Of a stretch of DNA of 64,000 bases, positions 1-7,245 are shown one piece after another. The number at the start of each line of letters is the position of its first letter. Position 1 is the first letter of the stretch. A program made the position numbers and the translations under genes. Source of the stretch: GCA-958296115 sp965222445 (GTDB taxonomy: Bacteria; Chloroflexota; Dehalococcoidia; Lucifugimonadales; CAJWER01); contig CBDCTY010000002.1 in NCBI GenBank assembly GCA_965222445.1, positions 496,001 through 560,000 on the forward strand. The letters run 5' to 3'. Below the pieces are notes generated by a model that was given only the letters and a program-made list of their open reading frames with translations, was not told the DNA's origin and searched no databases.

Positions 1-227
1 AGGTCGAGGAGCCAGTCGACACCCGTGCCGATATGCTGTATCCAACGAAGGCGCTTTGCGGCCCCGAACGCCTCGACCGAAAGCGGCGGTCCGTAGTAGG
101 CATCCGCGACGCGGATGCGCTCTACCCTCTCCTCCGGCGAACCCGCAGGCACGAACTCCACGTCCCCAAACTCGGCCCTCAACGCCTCCATCAACGTATC
201 GCCGCCCGTTCCGACGAGCACCTTCAT
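1..227 (-). CDS. 2-hydroxyacid dehydrogenase, N-terminal part (cut by window edge)
   Basis: The minus-strand frame opens at ATG 227 and stays open to base 1, giving about 75 residues. It starts MKVLVGTGGD and contains RWIQHIGTGVDWLL, which resembles the substrate-domain segment of NAD-dependent D-isomer 2-hydroxyacid dehydrogenases (phosphoglycerate/glyoxylate reductase superfamily). A GGAGG lies 6 bases upstream of ATG 227; the in-frame ATG at 233 would leave no spacing, so 227 is preferred. The NAD-binding domain and the catalytic Arg/Glu/His lie outside the window. The substrate cannot be stated. Confidence 0.8.
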   Translation of the reverse strand, partial: MKVLVGTGGDTLMEALRAEFGDVEFVPAGSPEERVERIRVADAYYGPPLSVEAFGAAKRLRWIQHIGTGVDWLLD

Positions 228-317
228 GTTCATCCTCCATCGCAGCCGGGGCCCAGTTTATCACCTCCGCCAGCGCACATCCTCGGGCATTTCCTACACG
301 TGTAGACCATACGGACC

Positions 318-348
318 CTCATTCCCGCGGCGGCGGGAATCCATCCCC
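318..348. repeat. Simple ATTCCCGC/GCGGGAAT palindrome in a 278-bp gap
   Basis: The gap 228-505 has no convincing gene. Its one feature is an inverted repeat, ATTCCCGC (from 321) paired with GCGGGAAT (to 340), followed by CCATCCCC. The same palindrome recurs near 16260, 25305, 33870 and 34560 and, in an expanded form, at 31790, 31925, 34256, 34388, 45503 and 55744. It behaves like a REP-type dispersed palindrome. Confidence 0.75.
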
Positions 349-505
349 TCTTCGAGATGCTCAGATATGGGGACAAGACATCAGAAAACCGGTGTGATCT
401 GACGACTCCCATCACCTGCCCGTGTTCAGTGCACCCATCCTCGGAACACCATGACCAGCCATGCCGACATGGTCTAGAATGGCCCTCGCACCGGGTGTAT
501 TCCGA

Positions 506-867
506 TTGCCAGAGATACTCTACGTACATTGGAACGAGCACGAGGCCAGCGAGCGCGCCGTAGGCTTGATAGAAGCCGGGTACGACCTGCAGGTCCACTG
601 GGTGACCGGCAACCGCCGCGCCTCGGCGACACCCTGCCGGACGCGGTCGTCATCTCGCTGGACAGGCTCCCCTCCCACGGTCGGGCTGTAGCAGAGTGGT
701 TCTGGGAGGCCAGGAAACGCCAACACGTTCCGCTCCTGTTCGAAGGCGGGCAGCGCGAGAAGGAGGAGATCGCGCGTCGACAGTTCCCGGACGCCAGCTT
801 CTGCGCGACAGGACAGGCGACCGTAGAGGTCGAACGCATCCTCGCATCCGCTCCTGAACCGGAATAG
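506..867 (+). pseudogene. Small conserved hypothetical protein broken by a frameshift
   Basis: Two overlapping frames make one protein. The first half, from TTG 506 (MPEILYVHWNEHEASERAV...LQVHWVTGN), is in frame 2. The second half (LGDTLPDAVVISLDRLPSHG...GQATVEVERIL) is in frame 1 and ends at 867. Adding one base near 616-622 joins them into a single chain of about 120 residues. The halves read like a small alpha/beta, receiver-like protein: a hydrophobic strand at the start, a VISLDRLPSHGR segment in the middle and a C-terminal helix. I know no function. It ends 9 bases before birA, so co-transcription is likely. Either the gene is inactivated or one base was lost in sequencing. Confidence 0.6.
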
Positions 868-876
868 GACCTTCAA

Positions 877-1659
877 GTGCCACTACCCGACCTGGACGTC
901 GAAACAGTGCGCCGCGCCCTCATGGGCAGGACGATCGGCTGCCGAGTCCTCCACTACCCATCGCTGGACTCCACCATGAACGAGGGCGGGCGGCTAGCAG
1001 CCAGAGGGTGTCCGGAAGGGCTCGTCGTAATCACGGAAGAGCAGACGGCTGGGAGGGGTCGGTTCGGCCGGCTATGGATCTCCGGGCCCGGCGAGAGCCT
1101 GCTGCTGTCGATTGTCGTCAGGCCAACGGCCGAGCAGCTACCACAGGTCAACATGGCCGCAACCCTTGCGGTTGCCAGGACAGTCGAACGACACGTCGGC
1201 GGCCGCGTCACCATCAAGTGGCCCAACGACGTAAGGATAGGAGGCCGCAAGGTGTCCGGGATACTTGTAGAGGCGGACTCCCAGGCAGACCGGCTCGCCC
1301 ACGCCGTAGTGGGCATAGGCGTCAACATCAGCGTCGACACCAGCGAGCACCCGGAGATTGCAGGCAAGGCAACGAGCCTCGTAGAGGAGGCGGGACTCCC
1401 AGTGGAGCGGACCGGGCTGTTGACGGACCTGCTCCGCCACTTCGACGACCTGTACTCTCATGTGAGAAACGGCGGGTCACTTACCGGCGAGTGGTCGTCG
1501 CGGCTGGACACTCTGGGCCAGGAGGTAGAAGTACGGCGGGGCAACGACGTGCTGACCGGCATCGCCCGCGCGGTCGACGGGCAAGGCAATCTCGTGCTCC
1601 AACGCCCGGACGGCTCCTCACTCACCGTCGTGGGCGGCGAGGTGACCCTCCAGTCGTAG
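877..1659 (+). CDS. birA: Biotin--[acetyl-CoA-carboxylase] ligase, monofunctional
   Basis: Activates biotin to biotinyl-AMP and attaches it to the carrier lysine of biotin-dependent carboxylases. The 260-residue protein has the biotinyl-AMP loop GRGRFGR at residues 59-65, the KWPNDV motif at 114-119 and the catalytic-core GRKVSGILVE just after. The C-terminal 50 residues form the small SH3-like domain typical of the family (TLGQEVEVRRG...GGEVTL). There is no N-terminal helix-turn-helix, so this is the class I form that does not repress biotin genes. The GTG start at 877 has an AGGA 7 bases upstream. It follows the frameshifted small gene by 9 bases. Confidence 0.93.
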   Translation: MPLPDLDVETVRRALMGRTIGCRVLHYPSLDSTMNEGGRLAARGCPEGLVVITEEQTAGRGRFGRLWISGPGESLLLSIVVRPTAEQLPQVNMAATLAVARTVERHVGGRVTIKWPNDVRIGGRKVSGILVEADSQADRLAHAVVGIGVNISVDTSEHPEIAGKATSLVEEAGLPVERTGLLTDLLRHFDDLYSHVRNGGSLTGEWSSRLDTLGQEVEVRRGNDVLTGIARAVDGQGNLVLQRPDGSSLTVVGGEVTLQS

Positions 1660-1747
1660 TGACTCCGTCAGTATTCCCCTCCGATAGGCGAAACCACGAA
1701 CGCCAAGTGCCTACCACACCAACTCCCTGAGGCATTATCATCCCAGC

Positions 1748-2563
1748 ATGATCGAGCCCGTACTCCCGTCCCTCAGCTTGGAAGACACCGTTACTATCGT
1801 TACCGGAGGCGGCTCAGGCCTCGGCAGGGAGATGGCGCTGGCACTGGCCCGTGCCGGGGGCGACGTCGTGCTCGCAGGCCGCCGGCCGGAGCCCCTCGAA
1901 GGCGTCGCGGACGATGTGAAGTCCCTCGGTCCCAGGGCACTCGTCCAGCCAACGGACGTCACCGACTCGGCGCAGGTTGGACGCCTTGTGGAAACAGTGA
2001 TGCGTGAGTTCGGCCACGTCGATGTCCTCATAAACAACGCGGGCATGGTCGGTGGACAGGGAGGCAAGCCGATATGGGACATCGGCGACGAAGAATGGCG
2101 AGCCGTGTTGGATGCCAACCTGTCCGGCGCCTTCTACTGCTCCAGGGCAGTCGCCCGCCCCATGGTCGGCCGCGGCAGCGGCAAGATTATCAACGTATCG
2201 TCAGGATTCGGCCTCCGCGGCGGGCGCGACAACTACATGTACGCCTGCTCGAAGGGAGCCGTAATCCAGCTCACGCGGGCCCTCGCCACAAGCCTCGGTC
2301 GATACGGCGTCACCAGCAACTGCATCGTGCCTGGCTTCTTCCCCACCGAGGGCACGGAGGCGTCACGCGAGAGCCTGCCGACAGCAAAGTTCGTTCCCGT
2401 GGGGCGCGTCGGCAACCCGATGGAGGTCGGCCCCGTCGCGGTCTTCCTCGCCTCGCGCGCCTCCGACTACATGAATGGCGAGCTGTTCGTGATCGACGGA
2501 GGCGGCCTTGCGGGAGGCTACGCGCCCACTGGACACGCACCCGTAATACCGCTGGAAGAGTAG
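1748..2563 (+). CDS. Short-chain dehydrogenase/reductase, catalytically intact
   Basis: NAD(P)-dependent oxidoreductase of the classical SDR family, 271 residues. The Rossmann motif TGGGSGLG is at residues 19-26, the NNAG motif (INNAGMVGG) follows near residue 95, and the catalytic Ser and Tyr/Lys are present (NVSSGFG; YACSK near 165-170). The C-terminus has the usual DYMNGELFVIDGGG. Similar proteins are 3-oxoacyl-ACP reductase-like or gluconate 5-dehydrogenase-like; the substrate cannot be told. Four bases separate it from the next SDR, and the two are probably co-expressed with the membrane protein after them. Confidence 0.88.
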   Translation: MIEPVLPSLSLEDTVTIVTGGGSGLGREMALALARAGGDVVLAGRRPEPLEGVADDVKSLGPRALVQPTDVTDSAQVGRLVETVMREFGHVDVLINNAGMVGGQGGKPIWDIGDEEWRAVLDANLSGAFYCSRAVARPMVGRGSGKIINVSSGFGLRGGRDNYMYACSKGAVIQLTRALATSLGRYGVTSNCIVPGFFPTEGTEASRESLPTAKFVPVGRVGNPMEVGPVAVFLASRASDYMNGELFVIDGGGLAGGYAPTGHAPVIPLEE

Positions 2564-2567
2564 CGCT

Positions 2568-3326
2568 ATGACGATTCCCGCCGAATGGAGCCTGGCCGGC
2601 AAGACGGCCATCATCACCAGCGACAGGCGAGGCTGGACCCCCCACCTTGCAGCGGCCCTCGCGGAGGCGGGTGCAGACGTCGCCGTCACCGGCTCCGCAT
2701 CATCCGACATGTCCGACGGGGCCGCTGCGGTGCGCGAGGCCGGGCGTCGGGCCGTCGAGCTTGAGGCTGACCTCACCAGCGCGGAGGATGTCGGCGCGAT
2801 GGTCGACTCGGTGCGGGACCAGCTTGGCCGCGTGGATATACTGGTCAACAACGCCAGAGTCGAGTTCGGCAAGCCCTTCATAGACGTCACCGACGAAGAG
2901 TGGGACGCCGTGATCGCCTTCAACCTCAGGTCGATGTTCCTCTGTTGCCGGGCCGTGGGCAGGCTGATGCTCGCACAGGGAGCCGGGCGCATAGTTAACG
3001 TGGGTACGGGACTGGCGGAGCGCGGGCTGTGGAACTCCGCCGCAGTCTGCGCCAGCCAGGGGGCGGTCAGGCAGCTCACCGCCGCACTCGGTCTCGAATG
3101 GGCGAGGAGCAGCGTGCGGGTCAACGGCATCGGCGCCGGCTGGCTGACCACACAACCCCGGGCGGAGGGGTCCGAGCCTGAGCTGCTGGAACGATACATT
3201 CCTTCCCGCCGCAAGGGCCATCCCGCCGACCTGGCGGGGCTGCTCGTCTACCTTGCCTCGGACGCAAGCGATTTCATGACCGGACAGACGGTCTACATCG
3301 ACGGCGGCGCGATGGCTCACGCCTGA
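2568..3326 (+). CDS. SDR-family protein lacking the catalytic Tyr and Lys
   Basis: Has the SDR fold over its full 252 residues: VDILVNNARVEFGKPF, the segment NVGTGLAERG where the active-site Ser usually sits, and the C-terminal DFMTGQTVYIDGG. The nucleotide-binding glycine motif is degraded (ITSDRRGWT in place of TGxxxGxG), and the expected YxASK is VCASQ, so Tyr and Lys are both gone and Ser is replaced by Thr or Gly. It should not work as a normal oxidoreductase. Its position 4 bases after an intact SDR suggests a partner subunit or a regulatory or binding role; that is inference. The reading frame is intact, so it is not obviously a decaying gene. Confidence 0.8.
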   Translation: MTIPAEWSLAGKTAIITSDRRGWTPHLAAALAEAGADVAVTGSASSDMSDGAAAVREAGRRAVELEADLTSAEDVGAMVDSVRDQLGRVDILVNNARVEFGKPFIDVTDEEWDAVIAFNLRSMFLCCRAVGRLMLAQGAGRIVNVGTGLAERGLWNSAAVCASQGAVRQLTAALGLEWARSSVRVNGIGAGWLTTQPRAEGSEPELLERYIPSRRKGHPADLAGLLVYLASDASDFMTGQTVYIDGGAMAHA

Positions 3327-4828
3327 TGGGGGACGCTGGGACCGCCTCTTCGAATGCGGTCTGCCCGCGATGTCAGCGCTCCAACCGCCTGGCGGCCACG
3401 TACTGCGGAAGCTGCGGCCTTGAGCTCTCGCGAGACCGTCCCTGCCCGCTGTGCGGATCGCCGAACCCACGCCGCCATCGCTTCTGCGAGATGTGCGGCG
3501 GCGAGATGCTCCCTCACAGCGATGCGCCCCGCCAGCCCGTACGCCCGGCACCCGTCCGGGTCGGGGTAGGTCTCCCTCCTGAGATGCCCCCCGCCACGGC
3601 ATTAGAGACGCCCCGAGGCGCGCTCCCACGAGGCCTCTCCGCTAGCCTTCGGGGCGCTCCGGTCTATGCCGCCGGACTCGCCGTGGCCGCGGCCGTGCTT
3701 CCCAAATTCTACAGGCTCGACTCACTGCCCGCCGGCCTGTCGGGCCTCGAGGATGCCTTCGCGTCAACCGCCTCCCGCATAGCTCAAGAGGGATGGATAG
3801 GCTTCGGACCTGGAGTCCTCACGGGGGAACCCGCCGGATTCGCGTACCTGTTGGGAGCATGGTCACTGCTGGCCGGAGACTCGACCTTGGCGCTGCGTCT
3901 TCTCCCAGCAGGCCTAGGAGTCTTGACGGTAGGCCTCTCCTACCTGCTGACTCTCCGGCTCCTGGGTGTGCGTCCAGCGCTGCTGGCGTCGGCCATGCTC
4001 GCCCTGTCGTTCTGGCACCTCCATTCTAGCCGGCTCATTCTGCCAACGATGCTGATGCTTGCCGCCGGGCTAGCGGTCGCCAACCTGCTGACCGCGGCCC
4101 TCGATGCAAGACACAGTTACGGGCGCCGCAGGACTCTTGGAGTAGCCGCCGGGCTGGTGCTGGCAGCGACCCTTTACGTTGACAACAGCTTCCCCATTCT
4201 CCTTGCGGCGGTCGCCGCTTTCTGCATGGGAGAGCTCGTGCGAGAGAAACAGACCGCCGGAGACGTTGTGGCTGCCTTATGGGTCGCCACCGCCATCGCG
4301 GCACTGCCTTACCTCCTCATCGCGTCTTCGGACCCCGGCGCAGCCCTGGAACGGATCACCGCCTACTCGATTACCGCGACGCCAGGCTACCAAGCCCTCC
4401 AGGGCATCACCGAACAGACCAGGCATATGGCAGCCAGCGTCGGAACCACGGTCGTGCGCGTCTTCTTCGGCGCATTAGGTGACGAGCAGGCGGGGCTGCT
4501 GGACGTCCTCAGCGGGATGCTGGCGCTCGTGGGGCTATCCGTCAGCGCCGCCAGGTGGCGGGAGCGGGGCCACGCATTCCTGTTGGCCTTCTTCGGGGTC
4601 GGCGTCGCGCTGGCAGGCTTGACGATGGAGGAGGGCGTCTACGGCAGGCTGTTCGTGGCCCTGCCCGCGGCGCTTGCGGCCGCCGGATTCGGGCTCCACT
4701 GGATCATGACGTGGATGAAAGGGAGATTCCCGGACCTCGCCGTGTACGGAGTTGCGGCCCTGCTCATCGCCCTCATCGCCTATCTGAATCTGAGCGCATT
4801 TTTCGGACCGGGTCCGGCAGTCCAGTGA
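3326..4828 (+). CDS. Membrane protein: double zinc ribbon plus GT-C-like transmembrane domain
   Basis: The first 60 residues carry two Cys4 zinc-ribbon units (CPRCQRSN...CGSCG and CPLCGSPN...CEMCGG). A Pro-rich linker follows, then from about residue 110 to the end roughly ten hydrophobic segments. The start of the membrane part (FYRLDSLPAGLSGLEDAFA, then SFWHLHSSRL) resembles ArnT/PMT-type GT-C glycosyltransferases, which move sugars from polyprenyl-phosphate donors on the outer face of the membrane. Here the usual acidic pair would be the ED in GLEDAF. The match is weak, so glycosyltransferase is a suggestion. Its ATG overlaps the stop of the previous gene (TGATG) and its stop overlaps the GTG of yggU, so the run is translationally coupled. 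Confidence 0.6.
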   Translation: MGDAGTASSNAVCPRCQRSNRLAATYCGSCGLELSRDRPCPLCGSPNPRRHRFCEMCGGEMLPHSDAPRQPVRPAPVRVGVGLPPEMPPATALETPRGALPRGLSASLRGAPVYAAGLAVAAAVLPKFYRLDSLPAGLSGLEDAFASTASRIAQEGWIGFGPGVLTGEPAGFAYLLGAWSLLAGDSTLALRLLPAGLGVLTVGLSYLLTLRLLGVRPALLASAMLALSFWHLHSSRLILPTMLMLAAGLAVANLLTAALDARHSYGRRRTLGVAAGLVLAATLYVDNSFPILLAAVAAFCMGELVREKQTAGDVVAALWVATAIAALPYLLIASSDPGAALERITAYSITATPGYQALQGITEQTRHMAASVGTTVVRVFFGALGDEQAGLLDVLSGMLALVGLSVSAARWRERGHAFLLAFFGVGVALAGLTMEEGVYGRLFVALPAALAAAGFGLHWIMTWMKGRFPDLAVYGVAALLIALIAYLNLSAFFGPGPAVQ

Positions 4829-5091
4829 GCATCCGGCTGCAGGTCCGCGTACGGCCAAGGGCAAGCGCCAACAGGGTCGACATCTCGGATCTAGGCGAGG
4901 TGCGCGTGTACGTGACAGAAGCCCCTGAGGGTGGAAGGGCCAACAGGGCCGTCGTCGCGGCTATGGCAAAGACACTCGGGGTGCCCAAGAGCGCCGTCGC
5001 CGTGATTCGAGGCAAGACGTCTAGGGACAAGGTACTCGAGATAGTCGGCGTAGAGTCCCCAGACGAGGCCGTCCGGAGAATTCGCGGATAG
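4825..5091 (+). CDS. DUF167 / YggU family protein
   Basis: A small protein of 88 residues that matches the YggU family throughout: the N-terminal LQVRVRPRASAN, then VYVTEAPEGGRANRAV and the C-terminal basic strand IRGKTSRDKVLEIVG. The family has a compact alpha/beta fold and no settled biochemical role. The GTG start at 4825 overlaps the preceding TGA (GTGA). The gene converges on yggT-proC, 12 bases away; in Escherichia coli yggT and yggU lie next to each other, so the neighbourhood is conserved with one gene inverted. Confidence 0.88.
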   Translation: MSIRLQVRVRPRASANRVDISDLGEVRVYVTEAPEGGRANRAVVAAMAKTLGVPKSAVAVIRGKTSRDKVLEIVGVESPDEAVRRIRG

Positions 5092-5103
5092 GCAGCCCGG
5101 CCG

Positions 5104-5343
5104 TTAGCCGAGGACCCTTCCTATCAGCTGGAGCACGACGATGGCGATTATGGGCGAGAAGTCAAGGGTCGTCTGCGGGAGGAATTGTCGAATAGGCGCC
5201 AGGATCGGCTCGGTTACTTGGATCAGGATAGTCGATACAGGATCGTTGCCCTGCGGCGATATGAAGGACATGAGCGCGCGGCCCACGACCGCAATCGTCA
5301 GCGCCCACGTGAGAAGCTGGACGAACGAACGGATGAACTCCAC
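5104..5343 (-). CDS. YggT family membrane protein
   Basis: 79 residues with two hydrophobic segments (about 5-25 and 58-78) around a short polar loop, LMSFISPQGNDPVSTILIQ and EPILAPIRQFLPQ, the conserved YggT signature. The family has been linked to osmotic-shock tolerance and cell-surface functions in other bacteria, without a known mechanism. The start is GTG 5343, 4 bases after the proC stop, so it is the second gene of a proC-yggT unit. Confidence 0.88.
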   Translation of the reverse strand: MEFIRSFVQLLTWALTIAVVGRALMSFISPQGNDPVSTILIQVTEPILAPIRQFLPQTTLDFSPIIAIVVLQLIGRVLG

Positions 5344-5347
5344 CTAG

Positions 5348-6148
5348 CTACCCACCGAGCGCCTTGGACTTCTCGTAGGCGGCCGATACCGCTTCGATAA
5401 TCACGCCCTTGAATGCGCCCTGTTCCAGGGCCAGCAGCGCCTCCGCCGTCGTGCCGCCAGGGGAAGTCACCATGTCCTTGAGCTCGGCGGGGTGACGGCC
5501 CGACTCGCGGACCAGCTGAGTGCTGCCCGCGACCGTCTGGAGCGCGAGCCTCGAGGCCATGTCACGCGGCATGCCCAAGTAGACACCCGCGTCTACGAGA
5601 GCCTCTATGAACAGGAACACGTATGCGGGGCCACTCGCGCTCAGGGCCGTCGCCATGTCGATGAACTTCTCGTTCTCGACGTACGCCTCTTCGCCCAGCG
5701 GTCCGAGAATCCGCCGAGTAGTCTCGACCGCATCTTCCGGCACTCCGGATGAGGCGGTCCAAACCGACATCCCAGCCCCGATCTGCGCCGGGGTGTTCGG
5801 CATGACCCTGATAACCGAGTCGTGCTTCAGGCCGCCCGTCAGGGTCTCCAGCCGCGCCCCCGCAATGATCGAGACTACCGTCTGTCCGGCGTCGAGGCTC
5901 CCTGCCAGATCCGCCATAACGTCGGAGAGATTCTGAGGCTTGACCGACAGCACGACTATCTCGGCCCCATCGAGCACTGCCATGTTCGCGTCATGGCAGG
6001 CCACCCCGTACTTCTCCTGCAGGTATTCGCGGCGCGACTCGACTGGCTCGCCTATCCTGATGTCATGCGGAGGCGCGATTTCGGCGCCCAGGATGCCCCG
6101 AAGGATAGCCTCGGCCATCACGCCCCCGCCGACAAACGATATTTTCAT
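5348..6148 (-). CDS. proC: Pyrroline-5-carboxylate reductase
   Basis: Final step of proline synthesis: reduces 1-pyrroline-5-carboxylate to proline with NAD(P)H. The 266-residue protein starts with the Rossmann motif FVGGGVMAEAIL, has VLSVKPQN near residue 70 and RVMPNTPAQIG near 118, and ends with the family signature region (DMVTSPGGTTAEALLALE). The length is normal for a decameric P5C reductase. It is followed by yggT, as in many bacteria. The ATG at 6148 has a short AAGG directly upstream. Confidence 0.95.
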   Translation of the reverse strand: MKISFVGGGVMAEAILRGILGAEIAPPHDIRIGEPVESRREYLQEKYGVACHDANMAVLDGAEIVVLSVKPQNLSDVMADLAGSLDAGQTVVSIIAGARLETLTGGLKHDSVIRVMPNTPAQIGAGMSVWTASSGVPEDAVETTRRILGPLGEEAYVENEKFIDMATALSASGPAYVFLFIEALVDAGVYLGMPRDMASRLALQTVAGSTQLVRESGRHPAELKDMVTSPGGTTAEALLALEQGAFKGVIIEAVSAAYEKSKALGG

Positions 6149-6200
6149 CCTTGTCCCTGCCTCGGTCTCTCACCGCCCCGAAGAGAGCGGATGCTCGGTA

Positions 6201-7205
6201 CTATCGGAGCCTGCTCTCGTTCGCCAGGTCCACGGCAACCCCAATGGCCTCCATCATGCTCTCGTGGTCGGCAACGCCCTTGCCTGCTATGTCGAAGGCA
6301 GTTCCGTGGTCGACCGACGTTCTGATGAACGGCAGCCCCAGGTTGACGCTGACGCTCTTCGCCCAGTTGTGGACTTTGATGGCAATGTGGCCCTGGTCGT
6401 GGTACATGGCGAGGACTACGTCGAACTTGCCGTCGATGGCCTGGTTGAACACGGTGTCGGGTGGTACTGGCCCGGTAGCGTCGACGCCACGGGACCGTGC
6501 GGCCTCGACAGCCGGCGCGATGTGCTTCTCCTCCTCGTCGCCGATCAGGCCGCCGTCGCTGGCGTGCGGGTTCAGGGCCGCAACCCCGATCCGGGGTGCA
6601 GGGAAGCCCCACCGTGCGAAGTGCTCGTGTGTCAGCATCGTCTTGGCGAGCACGTTCTCGGTGGTGACGTAGTCGCATGCCACCCGGAGGGAACGGTGGG
6701 TAGTCAGGTGGACTACCCGAAGCTGGTCCGCCATCAGCATCGTGGCGACCTCCTTGGCTCCGGTCTGGCTCTGGAACACCTCCATGTGGCCCACGTCCTT
6801 GTAACCGGCGAGGCTCGCCGCCTCCTTGTTTATCGGGGCAGTGACGATGGCGCTAATCCGGCCGTCCTTCGCCAGATTGCCCGCCTTCAGCACCCACTCG
6901 ATCGCCGCGCGGCCCGCCGCCGCCGATACCCTGCCCGTCTCTACGCTGCCGTAGTCGAGATTCTCGATGTCCAGGACGTCCACGGCGCCTGCAACGCCGC
7001 GGACCTCATCGACGGTGCGGACGACCCTCGTAGCCATGCCCGCCCCTGCCACGTCGCTGGCGTCCCGCATAGCCGCGGCGTTGCCCACGACGAACGGCCT
7101 GCACTTGTCGTACACGCTGGCCTCGCGGAGGGCCTTGACCGTGACCTCAGCCCCGATCCCCGCGGGGTCCCCCATAGTAATCGCAACGAACGGCCTTTCG
7201 CTCAC
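6201..7205 (-). CDS. pdxA: 4-hydroxythreonine-4-phosphate dehydrogenase
   Basis: Oxidises 4-phosphohydroxy-L-threonine in the DXP-dependent route to pyridoxal phosphate. 334 residues with the N-terminal ITMGDPAGIGAEV, the metal-binding and substrate segments VTAPINKEA and AMYHDQGHIAIK, and ALNPHASDGG near residue 210, all diagnostic of PdxA. The start is GTG 7205. It lies between nrdJ (40 bases upstream) and proC, all on the minus strand, though no shared regulation is evident. PdxJ is not in the window. Homologues called PdxA2 act on other substrates, a small uncertainty. Confidence 0.93.
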   Translation of the reverse strand: MSERPFVAITMGDPAGIGAEVTVKALREASVYDKCRPFVVGNAAAMRDASDVAGAGMATRVVRTVDEVRGVAGAVDVLDIENLDYGSVETGRVSAAAGRAAIEWVLKAGNLAKDGRISAIVTAPINKEAASLAGYKDVGHMEVFQSQTGAKEVATMLMADQLRVVHLTTHRSLRVACDYVTTENVLAKTMLTHEHFARWGFPAPRIGVAALNPHASDGGLIGDEEEKHIAPAVEAARSRGVDATGPVPPDTVFNQAIDGKFDVVLAMYHDQGHIAIKVHNWAKSVSVNLGLPFIRTSVDHGTAFDIAGKGVADHESMMEAIGVAVDLANESRLR

Positions 7206-7245
7206 TTACGAACACTCCCTGTCGATGTCCGGCCGGTCTGCTCGG

